Under the pieces are notes generated by a model. It was not told the DNA's origin, made no database searches, and worked only from the letters and a program-made list of their open reading frames with translations. From NCBI RefSeq assembly GCF_001439815.1, contig NZ_JYLM01000003.1:496001-560000 (forward strand): a stretch of DNA of 64,000 bases, in the 5' to 3' direction. Both the position numbers and the translations under genes were made by a program. Positions 35,523-43,721 of this stretch are shown one piece after another (the first letter of the stretch is position 1; each line of letters starts with the position of its first letter). Origin of the DNA: Pseudomonas orientalis (GTDB lineage Bacteria; Pseudomonadota; Gammaproteobacteria; Pseudomonadales; Pseudomonadaceae).

Positions 35523-36704
35523 TTGCCTCTGCGTAGCACTTTCACCCGTTTTTTCCAGCTGGAAGCCGCCAGTGGCCTGTTGCTGATCGCGGCAGCCGCC
35601 TTGGCGCTGATCATCAACAACTCACCGTTGTCACACCTGTACGGCGCCTTTCTCGACACGCCCGTGGTGGCCCAGGTTGGCGCGCTGCAGATCGCCAAGC
35701 CCGCCTTGCTGTGGATCAATGACGGCCTGATGGCGTTGTTTTTCCTGCTGATCGGCCTCGAGGTCAAGCGCGAGCTGCTCGATGGGCACCTGTCAAAACC
35801 GTCGCAGGTGGTGCTTCCGGGCGCAGCGGCTATCGGCGGCATGGTCGTGCCCGCGCTCATCTACTGGGCGTTGAACAAGGACAATCCTGCGGCCCTCGCC
35901 GGTTGGGCGATCCCGATGGCCACGGATATCGCCTTTGCGCTGGGCGTCCTGGCACTGCTGGGTAAACGCGTACCGGTGTCGTTGAAACTGTTCCTGATGA
36001 CCCTGGCAATCATCGACGACCTGGGCGCCATTATCGTCATTGCGCTGTTCTATTCCGCCGACCTGTCCGGGGCATCCCTGGCGGGCGCAGCGGCCTGCTT
36101 GATCGCGTTAATTGCGATGAACCGCCTGGGTGTGATCAAACTCGGGCCGTACATGATCATCGGCCTGATTCTGTGGGTGTGCGTGCTCAAGAGCGGCGTA
36201 CACGCCACGCTGGCCGGGGTAACCCTCGCGTTCTGCATTCCATTGCGCACCCGCAATGCCGAAACCTCGCCCCTGCTGACCCTGGAGCATGCCCTGCACC
36301 CGTGGGTGGCCTACGCCATCCTGCCGCTGTTCGCGTTTGCCAATGCAGGGGTGTCCCTCACTGGCGTCAGTCTCGAAAGCTTTACCCATCACGTGCCCAT
36401 GGGCATTGCCGCGGGTCTGCTGATCGGCAAGACCATCGGTGTGTTCGGCCTGACCTGGCTGGCCATCAAGACCGGCATCGCCTCACTGCCCAGCGGCGCT
36501 AGCTGGGGCCAGGTGCTGGGGGTAGCGATTCTGTGTGGCATCGGCTTTACCATGAGCCTGTTTGTCGGCTCACTGGCGTTTGTCCCAGGCGTCAGCGAGT
36601 TTGCCGGCGAGGATCGCATGGGCATTCTGACCGGGTCGATATTGGCGGCGTGTGTGGGTTATGCGGTGACGGCAATGGCGAGTCGCAAGAAAGCCGTCAT
36701 TTGA
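35523..36704 (+). CDS. nhaA: Na+/H+ antiporter NhaA (TTG start)
   Basis: 393 residues with 12 membrane segments. The transport aspartates are in IIDDLGAI (Asp165, Asp166) and Asp135 is in ATDIAFALG, matching Asp163/164/133 of E. coli NhaA. The ORF opens with TTG (35523), preceded by GGAG at good distance; the reading [21 protein letters not shown] matches family N-termini and no in-frame ATG fits as well. It exports Na+ or Li+ in exchange for two H+ at alkaline pH. No nhaR is adjacent. 35307-35522 holds only the divergent promoter region. Confidence 0.94.
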   Translation: MPLRSTFTRFFQLEAASGLLLIAAAALALIINNSPLSHLYGAFLDTPVVAQVGALQIAKPALLWINDGLMALFFLLIGLEVKRELLDGHLSKPSQVVLPGAAAIGGMVVPALIYWALNKDNPAALAGWAIPMATDIAFALGVLALLGKRVPVSLKLFLMTLAIIDDLGAIIVIALFYSADLSGASLAGAAACLIALIAMNRLGVIKLGPYMIIGLILWVCVLKSGVHATLAGVTLAFCIPLRTRNAETSPLLTLEHALHPWVAYAILPLFAFANAGVSLTGVSLESFTHHVPMGIAAGLLIGKTIGVFGLTWLAIKTGIASLPSGASWGQVLGVAILCGIGFTMSLFVGSLAFVPGVSEFAGEDRMGILTGSILAACVGYAVTAMASRKKAVI

Positions 36705-36728
36705 TAGTTGAGCTGATACCCAAACACC

Positions 36729-36760
36729 AAAAAGCCGCCTCGAACTGAATCGAGGCGGCT
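36729..36760 (-). terminator. Rho-independent terminator of the 32-codon ORF
   Basis: On the minus strand the stem AGCCGCCTCG/CGAGGCGGCT is followed by TTTTTGG. It lies 15 bases after the small ORF stop. On the plus strand (nhaA) there is no T-run. Confidence 0.85.
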
Positions 36761-36774
36761 CCACTTCTCAGGCC

Positions 36775-36873
36775 TTAAAGGTCATCGAAGCTGTCCCGCA
36801 GGAATACCCATACGTGATAAATACGCAGGGCATTCACTACGAGGTTCCACGTACGTCGTGCAAACTTTGACAT
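36775..36873 (-). CDS. Tiny basic/aromatic ORF of 32 residues with strong Shine-Dalgarno
   Basis: I do not recognise this protein. It starts MSKFARRTWNLVVNALRIYH and ends FLRDSFDDL. It is an amphipathic or membrane-seeking helix with a basic N-terminus (KFARR), aromatic middle (two W, Y, two F) and acidic end. AAGGAGGG sits 7-8 bases before the ATG and a strong terminator follows, so translation is likely. A longer in-frame reading from 36990 lacks both. A leader of about 260 bases and a candidate promoter lie upstream. It could be a small membrane protein, a toxin-like peptide or a leader peptide; none can be shown here. Confidence 0.6.
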   Translation of the reverse strand: MSKFARRTWNLVVNALRIYHVWVFLRDSFDDL

Positions 36874-37162
36874 ACTCGGCCCTCCTTGGAGTTGGGCCTT
36901 ACCTCCAGCGCACTTACCGGAACATGTGAGCCTTCGAATGCTGTCATTGCGTTCTATGAGGCGGCAGGGTTGACGGGCCCTCCGCATCAATCCGGCACGG
37001 ATTACTAGCCCGTGGCGGCTGGTCCAAAAACTTGCTCATTGACCCGGCCGACTTACAGGATGACGAACGTAGAACGGCGTCGATACTAACTGAGCGGCCC
37101 GCCAAAGGTGTGACCAAGCGCAGGGCGAATTTTGTTATTTATTTTCAATTTCTTTCTGACAA
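36874..37162 (-). promoter_or_regulatory. Promoter and long leader of the 32-codon ORF
   Basis: On the minus strand TTGTCA (37157-37162) and AATAAC (37134-37139) are 17 bases apart. The transcript would have a leader of about 255 bases with several GC-rich dyads and no ORF that I can support. A 19-base sequence, TGTCATTGCGTTCTATGAG (36942-36960, plus strand), recurs with one change at 37241-37259, outside the transcript. The leader may be regulatory RNA. Confidence 0.45.
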
Positions 37163-37296
37163 AAAAAGTATCAGACGCGCTAGTCCTGCTTTACAACGGC
37201 ATCTTGCCTGATACCGCAGTCGGCAGTAATATTTCGACCATGTCATTGCGTTCTGTGAGCCTGCAAGTCTAGCTTCATAATGGCCTTGCAATAACA

Positions 37297-37322
37297 AACC
37301 GCCCTACTAAGGCGGTTTTTTA
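37297..37322 (+). terminator. Terminator-like hairpin with no assigned gene
   Basis: AAACCGCC/GGCGGTTT with loop CTACTAA and TTTTTT reads best on the plus strand. No plus-strand gene lies upstream apart from nhaA 600 bases away; a small plus-strand RNA in 36990-37297 is possible. The rest of 37163-37371 holds nothing I can name. Confidence 0.7.
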
Positions 37323-37371
37323 TTATCTGCGATTAGGGTTTTTGGACGGCAAGATCACGGATCTATTGAAC

Positions 37372-37407
37372 AAAAAACCCCAACCAGTCACCCGGTTGGG
37401 GTTTTTC
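37372..37407 (-). terminator. Terminator of slyB
   Basis: AAAAACCCCAACC/GGTTGGGGTTTTT with an eight-base loop, symmetric A and T runs, 19 bases after the slyB stop. Confidence 0.92.
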
Positions 37408-37426
37408 TTTGCCTTTCGCTGACCGC

Positions 37427-37891
37427 TTAGCGGGTAACGCGGCTGGTACCGTCAACCGTCATGATGCGTACGCGGTCGCCAATGCGGAAGATTTCATTTT
37501 CCTGCACGGCTTGTACGTAGGCGCGCATGCTGCCGTCGTCTTCGCGAACGGTGATTTCCACGCCCTGGGTGCGGGTCAGGCCTTCTTCGGTGGCCGAACC
37601 CAGCAGACCGCCGGCTACCGCGCCGATCACAGCGGTGACGATGCTGCCACGGCCGCCACCGATGGCGCTGCCGCCAACGCCGCCGATGACTGCACCGGCC
37701 GCACCGCCGATTGGGGTCTTGGTACCTTCGATTTTCACCGGGCGCAGGGATTCGATGGTGCCCATGCGAACAGTTTGTACACGACGTGCCTCGTCACGGG
37801 AGTAGGAGTCGCCGGTCAGACTCGAGGCGCAGCCACCCAGCAGCAAGGACAGGGTAGTAAAGCAGGCAACCAGTAAAACGGACTTACGCAT
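37427..37891 (-). CDS. slyB: Outer-membrane lipoprotein SlyB, glycine-zipper type
   Basis: 154 residues. The signal peptide ends in the lipobox LLGGC (Cys21). The centre holds a glycine-zipper 2TM segment (GGAAGAVIGGVGGSAIGGGRGSIV...GAVAGGLLGS, residues about 62-100), then a beta-rich C-terminal domain (VEITVREDDGS, RVRIM). SlyB-like proteins form rings that stabilise outer-membrane proteins under stress in E. coli. GGAG lies 8 bases before the ATG. Monocistronic. Related Pcp/YceK-like lipoproteins share the zipper. Confidence 0.88.
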   Translation of the reverse strand: MRKSVLLVACFTTLSLLLGGCASSLTGDSYSRDEARRVQTVRMGTIESLRPVKIEGTKTPIGGAAGAVIGGVGGSAIGGGRGSIVTAVIGAVAGGLLGSATEEGLTRTQGVEITVREDDGSMRAYVQAVQENEIFRIGDRVRIMTVDGTSRVTR

Positions 37892-38147
37892 AGCATCAAC
37901 TCCAAAGGACAGGTATTCATTAAACGCTGCGGCTTGGCGCCTGTCACGGCAAGCCAGGCAGAAAAGTGCTTTTATTCAGCCTGAGTACAGGCTGTCGGCA
38001 CTACAGGATTCGACGAGCGGTAGCCAAACCGCACCATGCCATAGCCTGGTTGATCAGTGTAGTCATACAGCCGAAAACGCCGAAATCTCGTACATAAAGA
38101 CTTCGGCGCACAGGGCATGATTCAGATCAGATGACGAAAGGATGCGC

Positions 38148-38795
38148 TCAAGGCGCAAGCCGCTCGCGCGTCCACTGGCCTGCTTGCAGCCGATAGTTGA
38201 GACGATCATGCAGGCGGCTGGCGCGGCCTTGCCAGAACTCGATGCGCTCCGGCAACAAACGGTAGCCTCCCCAATGCTCGGGGCAATCGGGCTGGGTGTC
38301 GCTGAAACGTTGTTCAGTGGCCTTGAGCAGTTGCTGCAGTTCTTCGCGATCACGAATGACCTTGCTCTGCGGCGAAGCCCATGCACCCAGGCGGCTGCCC
38401 AGGGGGCGCACCTGATAATAGGCATCCGACTCTTCAGGCGTGACCTTGACCACGCGCCCTTCAATACGCACCTGGCGCTCGAGGGTCGGCCAGAAAAACG
38501 TCATGGCCGCGAACGGCCGCGCCGCCAGTTGTTCGCCCTTGGCGCTCTGATAGTTGGTAAAGAAGGTAAAGCCCTGTGCGTCCAGCCCCTTGAGCAACAG
38601 GATGCGACAGTGCGGCCGACCGTCCTGATCGACGGTGGCCAGGGTCATGGCATTGGCCTCCACCGGTGCCTGCTCGGTTTTCACCGCATCGGCGAACCAC
38701 TGGTGGAACAAGGCAAACGGTTCGTCCGGGGCCTGGGCCTCGCTCAAACCGTCCCGTGTGTAGTCACGGCGCATATCGGCCAGTGCCTGGGTCAT
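38148..38795 (-). CDS. pdxH: Pyridoxamine/pyridoxine 5'-phosphate oxidase
   Basis: 215 residues, the normal length. FMN- and substrate-binding segments [38 protein letters not shown] and the C-terminal signature [16 protein letters not shown] are intact. It oxidises pyridoxamine or pyridoxine 5'-phosphate to pyridoxal 5'-phosphate in the cytoplasm. It starts 27 bases after the OmpA-like gene stop on the same strand, so the two may be co-transcribed; the same pair occurs in P. aeruginosa as I recall (PA1048-PA1049). Confidence 0.96.
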   Translation of the reverse strand: MTQALADMRRDYTRDGLSEAQAPDEPFALFHQWFADAVKTEQAPVEANAMTLATVDQDGRPHCRILLLKGLDAQGFTFFTNYQSAKGEQLAARPFAAMTFFWPTLERQVRIEGRVVKVTPEESDAYYQVRPLGSRLGAWASPQSKVIRDREELQQLLKATEQRFSDTQPDCPEHWGGYRLLPERIEFWQGRASRLHDRLNYRLQAGQWTRERLAP

Positions 38796-38822
38796 GCGGC
38801 TTTATCCTCGTAGTTCAACGGA

Positions 38823-39965
38823 TCAGTTTTTCGCCTGGTCGTTGCTCGCCGGTGCAGCAGCCTTGGCTTTGGCCGCAGCCGGTTTCTTTGCTGCCGGTTT
38901 GGCTGGGGCCTTTTTAGCGGCTGACTTGGCGGCCGGCTTGGCAGCGGCTTTCTTGGCCGCAGCTTTCTTCGCTGGAGCTTTTGCCGCCGGGGCCGGTGCG
39001 GGGACATCCTGCACGGCAACCATTTCAGCCACAGGCGGAGTCTTGCCCGAGTTGTACTTGCTCAGCAACGCCAACATGGTTGTACGCTGAGTGAACATGA
39101 TTTCCATGCGACGATTCAGCGCACGGCCCTGGGAACTGTCGTTGGCGGCACGCGGCATCAGGTCGCCCATGCCACGCAGCATCAGGCGATCCTGTTTCAA
39201 ACCGCTGAGGCTGAAAATCGAAGCGATCGACTGCGCGCGTTCCTTGCTCAGCGCCTGGCTGGCCGGAGCACTGCCGGTAGCATCAACGTGGCCCAGAACC
39301 AGTACGGCGGTCTTCGGGTCCGCTTCAACGGCTTTCGCAACGCGAGTGAACGGGCCCAGGGTAACCGGCAGCAACATCGCCGGGCGTTTCGGGTTGTAGG
39401 AGCCGTCTACCGGTGCAATCACCACCAGTACGTTGTCGCGGCGTTCCAATTGCAGGTTGCTGTCCTTGATGGCGGCGCGCAGACGCGGCTCGTAATCGTC
39501 CAACCAGGCCTGGGTGACTTTCGGATCGGGCATCTGCACGTTGGTCACATCGACCTTGGCCAGTGGCTTGGGTTTGGTGTCGAACGGCCACCACCAGTGG
39601 GCTTCGGTGTCAGTCTTGGTCACGGGAGCCGGGGTGGCGGCCTGGAGGTCCGCTTTCAGGTCGGCCTTGGCCTCGGCGGCCTTTTCGTCGGCGCTCTTGG
39701 CGGAGAATGGCCACCAGTTGAAGCCGGTGTCAGCCTTGGCTACCGGAGCAGGAGCAGAAGCAGCAGCGACAGGCGCAGCAGGCTTGGCATCGGCCGCGGG
39801 CTCGGCATCCGGCTTGGCGTCGGTCTGGGTCACTGCGTCCTTGGTAGCAGCCTTGTCTGATCCAAATGACCACCAGTGCCCACCTTCGGCATCATTTTGT
39901 GGAGTTTGTGCACAGCCGGTAATAGTGAGGCACAGCGCCAGTGCCAAGGACTTGTTCGATAACAT
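38823..39965 (-). CDS. OmpA-family lipoprotein with WW-F motifs and a histone-H1-like tail
   Basis: 380 residues. The lipobox is TITGC (Cys18). The N-terminal linker (20-150) is Ala/Pro/Lys-rich and holds three short aromatic repeats, HWWSFGSD, NWWPFSAK and HWWWPFDT. The OmpA C-terminal peptidoglycan-binding domain spans about 185-305, with VLGHVDATGSAPASQALSKERAQSI. It ends with a 52-residue Ala/Lys/Pro tail (from about 329; KAPAKKAAAKKAAAK pattern) resembling histone H1 or AlgP repeats. The tail after a periplasmic domain is unusual. Probably outer-membrane anchored, binding the cell wall. Located next to pdxH. Confidence 0.85.
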   Translation of the reverse strand: MLSNKSLALALCLTITGCAQTPQNDAEGGHWWSFGSDKAATKDAVTQTDAKPDAEPAADAKPAAPVAAASAPAPVAKADTGFNWWPFSAKSADEKAAEAKADLKADLQAATPAPVTKTDTEAHWWWPFDTKPKPLAKVDVTNVQMPDPKVTQAWLDDYEPRLRAAIKDSNLQLERRDNVLVVIAPVDGSYNPKRPAMLLPVTLGPFTRVAKAVEADPKTAVLVLGHVDATGSAPASQALSKERAQSIASIFSLSGLKQDRLMLRGMGDLMPRAANDSSQGRALNRRMEIMFTQRTTMLALLSKYNSGKTPPVAEMVAVQDVPAPAPAAKAPAKKAAAKKAAAKPAAKSAAKKAPAKPAAKKPAAAKAKAAAPASNDQAKN

Positions 39966-40014
39966 GAGATATCCACAAAATGAGAAAAAACCAGGGGGCC
40001 AGATGCCCCGTTAA

Positions 40015-40041
40015 CCAGACGCTTAAAGAACATTGAAGTTA
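40015..40041 (-). promoter_or_regulatory. Possible AlgU/SigX-type promoter of the OmpA-like gene
   Basis: TAACTT and TCTGG on the minus strand with 16-base spacing resemble the AlgU consensus GAACTT-N16/17-TCTGA, 50 bases before the start codon. Two mismatches; tentative. Confidence 0.3.
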
Positions 40042-40107
40042 CATCATTGCGTTCAGCGTCTTCTTATACGTGTCTTTGTAACAAAAAATTGTGAAACAGC
40101 AAGGGGT

Positions 40108-41253
40108 TTATAGACAACCGGCCAATATTCCGACCAACTTCTGCGCCCGTGGGTCCATAAGTACATAGGGCCCCAGGGTATTAGTCACGAAACCGAAGGC
40201 TACATCATGCTCAGGGTCGGCAAACCCAACGGAGCCCCCTGCCCCGGGATGCCCGAATGCGCGCGGGCCGAGGCCGAACGTAGCATTGGGCAATTGCGGT
40301 TGATCCAACATGCAACCCAGGCCGAAACGGGTTTGGGTCAATAAGGTTTTATCCGGTCCGATACTGTGTTCACGGGTCAATTGTTCGAGCATATCGCTTT
40401 CCAGCAAACTACCGTCCAATAAACCACTATAAAACCCGGCCAGGCTTCGTGCATTACCGTGACCATTTGCCGCGGGTTGCTGCATACGCCGCCATTCGGG
40501 TTTATTAGTGCTGGTCAGAATAGACGGCGGGTTGGCAAATGCACGTGTCGTCATCGCCATGGGCTCACGCATCATTACTTGAAGTAACCGTTGTGCCGCG
40601 GCATCGCCCATATTGCCTTTGCTGCGGGCGATATGGGCGACACGGTAAAACTCTGCGTCGGCCAGGCCCACATGGAAGTCCAGCCCCAACGGTCGCGCCA
40701 CCCGCGCCACGATAGACTCGCCAGGCCCGCGCCCATCGGCACGACGCAACAGTTCACCGACCAGCCAGCCATAGGTGATCGCCGCGTAGCCATGGCCCTG
40801 GCCGGGTGTCCACCACGGCGCTTCAGCCGCCAGGGTATCGACCATCAACTGCCAGTCGTACAAGGCTTCGGCGGGCAGCATCTCGCGGATCGCCGGCAAC
40901 CCGGCCTGATGGCAGAGCAACTGGCGCAAAGTAATGGACTCCTTGCCCGCCGCCGCAAATTCCGGCCAGTACTCGGCCACGGGCGCATCCAGCTTCAATT
41001 TGCCTTCGGCCACCAATTGCAGGGCGGTGACCGCCGTGAAGGTCTTGGTGCAGGAGAACAGATTGACGATGGTGTCGCTGTGCCAGGCTTCGGCGCCGTC
41101 CTTATCGGCGGTGCCGGCCCACAGATCGACGACCGTCTCGCCGCCGACCTGGATGCAAAGCCCGGCGCCGCGCTCCTGGGGGTCATCGAACAATGCGGCA
41201 AACGCTTCACGTACCGCTTCGAACTGGAGCTCGTAATGACCCTGAATCTGCAC
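40108..41253 (-). CDS. Serine hydrolase of the beta-lactamase/family VIII esterase type
   Basis: 381 residues. The SxxK nucleophile motif is Ser67-Cys-Thr-Lys70 (FSCTKTFTA). The catalytic Tyr is likely Tyr161 in ITYGWLVGE. The late HPGAGGSVGFADPEH motif takes the place of the KTG box. This pattern is of EstB-like esterases, class C beta-lactamase fold without strong lactamase activity. No signal peptide, so cytoplasmic. The position next to the OmpA-like gene and the glycoside hydrolase mirrors P. aeruginosa PA1047 (recalled). Substrate unknown. Confidence 0.85.
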   Translation of the reverse strand: MQIQGHYELQFEAVREAFAALFDDPQERGAGLCIQVGGETVVDLWAGTADKDGAEAWHSDTIVNLFSCTKTFTAVTALQLVAEGKLKLDAPVAEYWPEFAAAGKESITLRQLLCHQAGLPAIREMLPAEALYDWQLMVDTLAAEAPWWTPGQGHGYAAITYGWLVGELLRRADGRGPGESIVARVARPLGLDFHVGLADAEFYRVAHIARSKGNMGDAAAQRLLQVMMREPMAMTTRAFANPPSILTSTNKPEWRRMQQPAANGHGNARSLAGFYSGLLDGSLLESDMLEQLTREHSIGPDKTLLTQTRFGLGCMLDQPQLPNATFGLGPRAFGHPGAGGSVGFADPEHDVAFGFVTNTLGPYVLMDPRAQKLVGILAGCL

Positions 41254-41335
41254 CGGAACGACCTCAAGAAAACCGCATGAAAGTGGCCGGCATTGTTCCA
41301 GTCATTGGCGGATTTGTGAACCCGTCAACGACGAA

Positions 41336-43633
41336 TCAATGACCATTTCCGGAGTGCCCGCCGGCGTGCCCGGTGCCCTGGCCGGCACCTTTGCCGGCCT
41401 GGCCCGAGCGGCCACCTTCGCTCTCACGGGCCGCACCGGCCGCCCTGGCTTTTTCGGCCTCCTTACCCAACTGGTCGACCGCCGCGAGGTTGCTCTTGCG
41501 CACGCTGTCGACAAAGCCCTGAAAGGGTACATCAGTCATGCCAACCAGGCCGAAGTGACCGTTTTCACCGTCCAGCAGGCGTCCGGTCACGGGCTGGTCC
41601 AGATACTGGAACCAGTGCACGCCGACAATCGACGGCTCCGCCATGGCTTGCTTGAGGAAGGCGGCATAGGCCGCGCCGCGATCTTCTTCAGCGGCCACCT
41701 GCGTCACCCCGCCCCAGAAGGGGCCTCGATCGGTCGAGCCGAAGTTGAATTCGGTGATCAATACCGGCTTGTCGAGGGCGCGCAGGGCGGCGAAGTCATA
41801 ACCGTCCTGGGGCTTGAGGGTGTACATGTTGAAACTCAGCACATCGCAATACTGTGCACAGGACGCAACCGCTTCGGGGGTACTCACGGCATAACGCCCG
41901 CCCAGCAGCAGTTGGTTGGGCGCGTGCCATTTCAGCGAGTCGGAGATGGTCTTGAAGTAGGCATCGGCAAAGGTCTTCTGGAAATACTTGAAGTCGGCCT
42001 CGATTTCAGGGTGTTCCGGGTTGGGCATCGGCGGTTCGAAGCCGGGGTCTTCCATCAGTTCCCAACCGGCCAAGTGGATGCCCCAGGCTTTCGACAGCCC
42101 GTCTTCATTGCGGTACTTGTCGCGCAGTTGCTTGAGGAAGGCACGCTTGGCCGGCACGTCGGTGGTCATGCGCAGGGTGCCGTAGGCCAGGGCATAGCGC
42201 GATTTCGCATCGTCGCCGGGGCCGGCCCAGGCCAGTTCGTTATCGGCGAAGAAGCCGATCAGCCACGGGTCGTCGCGATGATCGCGAGCGGCAATGGCCA
42301 CGGCGCGCTCAGTGGCCATGGCGAAGCGCGGGTCGAACGGGTCGGGCATGCCGCCCCACCAGTCGGTGCCGGTGCTGATACTGGCGTAGTCACCCACAAT
42401 CGACAGCGGCAAGGTGTAAGGCACACGGTCGGCCGTGGCCAGGTCCGGATCGCTCCAGTTGCCCACGGTGTTGAAGCCCCAGGCTTGCAGGCGGTCGAGG
42501 GTGTGGCTCACCCAACGTTTCTGATCGAAACCGTCACCGCCATAGGTGCGCTGCAGGTTGGCGCCATAAAAATCATACCAACGTCCCGAGCCGAAACCGC
42601 GACCTTCGCCCGCGCCGTTGCCGGTACGGTTGTCGCCACTGCCGTAATACTTGTCGAAGGGTTCACCAGCCTTGGGCAGCGCGGCAAACATCCACTCACG
42701 CCCCGCCACGTAGGTCTGGCTGTTGTCCGGCGCCACGGTGTTGACACCCAGCGAGTAGAACGGATGGCCTTGCGGCGTGACCAGGTACCAGCGACCGTCG
42801 CGCTTTTCGGTGCGGAAAAAGCCGCTGGCGTCGAACGCCGGGCCTTTGTTCCAGCCTCCGTACTGATCCAGGGCGGATTTGTCGCGCTCGGCAAGCCATC
42901 CCTTCAGTTGTTGCTGCTCCTTGGCGGCTGCGGCCTTGAGCTGCTCGTCGCTGCTGACTTTTTCCGGCCAGCGCGCGCGGGCGGACTGGCCGTAAGCGTC
43001 CACCAGTTCGCTGTAGGCGGCCCTCATCACCGGCTCGCTGTCTTGCACGCCAAAGCGCTCCAGCAGGATGCTTTGGGCGGCATCGGGTTTGATCATCGAC
43101 AATGTCACCGACACCACCTGGCTGCGGTCGACTTCCCCGGCGCTGGCAGCCAGCAGGACACGCTGGCCGTCCACGGTCATCGGCATCGGCGGGCCGGCCT
43201 TCATGCCCTGGCTCAGCGGCGAGCTCGCTTGCAGTGGCACCAGCAGGGTCTGGGCCGGGCCGGCCGGCAGGTCGACGCGACTGACCAGGGTCTTGCCGTC
43301 GGCACTCTGTACTTTTACATAGAGGGTCAACGCCCAATTCATCGCGCTCTGGATGCGCAGGCTCATGGCGCCCGATTGCGACCAGTCCCACATGCCGGAT
43401 TGCGGGCTGAGCACCAGGCTCGGCTCGGCCGCCGGGTTGAAGGTGATGCGGCGCAGCACCTCGCCCTCCGGGGTTTGTTCGGCGTTGTATTGCGGCAGGC
43501 TGGCGTCCTGGGTCGCCACCTTGACCACATCGGCGGGCCGGACGAAGTTGAACAGCGTTTGTTGCCCGGCAGGCGCGGCCATCAAGGGCGCGGCGAACAG
43601 CAGGGCAAAAAGAGCGGGCAGCGTGCGAATCAT
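41336..43633 (-). CDS. Secreted agarase/beta-galactosidase-like glycoside hydrolase
   Basis: 765 residues from the ATG at 43631-43633 (MIRTLPALFALLFAAPLMAA), where the signal peptide begins; an earlier ATG runs through dinG's end. After a beta-sandwich N-terminal domain (to about 250), a TIM barrel carries FFADNELAW, the likely acid/base Glu, and LITEFNFGS, the likely nucleophile Glu, as in GH50-type enzymes. The C-terminal 40 residues are Gly/Ala/His/Gln-rich (GKGAGQGTGHAGGHSGNGH). It probably degrades an exported or environmental polysaccharide. The substrate is not determinable. Confidence 0.78.
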   Translation of the reverse strand: MIRTLPALFALLFAAPLMAAPAGQQTLFNFVRPADVVKVATQDASLPQYNAEQTPEGEVLRRITFNPAAEPSLVLSPQSGMWDWSQSGAMSLRIQSAMNWALTLYVKVQSADGKTLVSRVDLPAGPAQTLLVPLQASSPLSQGMKAGPPMPMTVDGQRVLLAASAGEVDRSQVVSVTLSMIKPDAAQSILLERFGVQDSEPVMRAAYSELVDAYGQSARARWPEKVSSDEQLKAAAAKEQQQLKGWLAERDKSALDQYGGWNKGPAFDASGFFRTEKRDGRWYLVTPQGHPFYSLGVNTVAPDNSQTYVAGREWMFAALPKAGEPFDKYYGSGDNRTGNGAGEGRGFGSGRWYDFYGANLQRTYGGDGFDQKRWVSHTLDRLQAWGFNTVGNWSDPDLATADRVPYTLPLSIVGDYASISTGTDWWGGMPDPFDPRFAMATERAVAIAARDHRDDPWLIGFFADNELAWAGPGDDAKSRYALAYGTLRMTTDVPAKRAFLKQLRDKYRNEDGLSKAWGIHLAGWELMEDPGFEPPMPNPEHPEIEADFKYFQKTFADAYFKTISDSLKWHAPNQLLLGGRYAVSTPEAVASCAQYCDVLSFNMYTLKPQDGYDFAALRALDKPVLITEFNFGSTDRGPFWGGVTQVAAEEDRGAAYAAFLKQAMAEPSIVGVHWFQYLDQPVTGRLLDGENGHFGLVGMTDVPFQGFVDSVRKSNLAAVDQLGKEAEKARAAGAARESEGGRSGQAGKGAGQGTGHAGGHSGNGH

Positions 43634-43721
43634 ACGAACAAGGTTCTCCCAGACGGCCGGTGAATGGCCTGATGACATATATGAGATGGACCACGAAGTG
43701 GGCGAGTTCGCCCACGGCGGC

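Noticed and set aside
40036..40051. A third copy of the TGTCATTGCGTTCT motif before the OmpA-like gene
   Set aside because: Only about 11 bases match (CATTGCGTTC), which is expected by chance in 64 kb; kept apart from the 19-base repeat at 36.9 and 37.2 kb.
41339..43663. A 774-codon plus-strand frame across the glycoside hydrolase gene
   Set aside because: The minus-strand protein has signal peptide and catalytic Glu motifs; the plus frame is a codon shadow.
43697..43714. GTGGGCGA/TCGCCCAC hairpin after dinG as a terminator
   Set aside because: The stem is good but no T-run follows in either direction.
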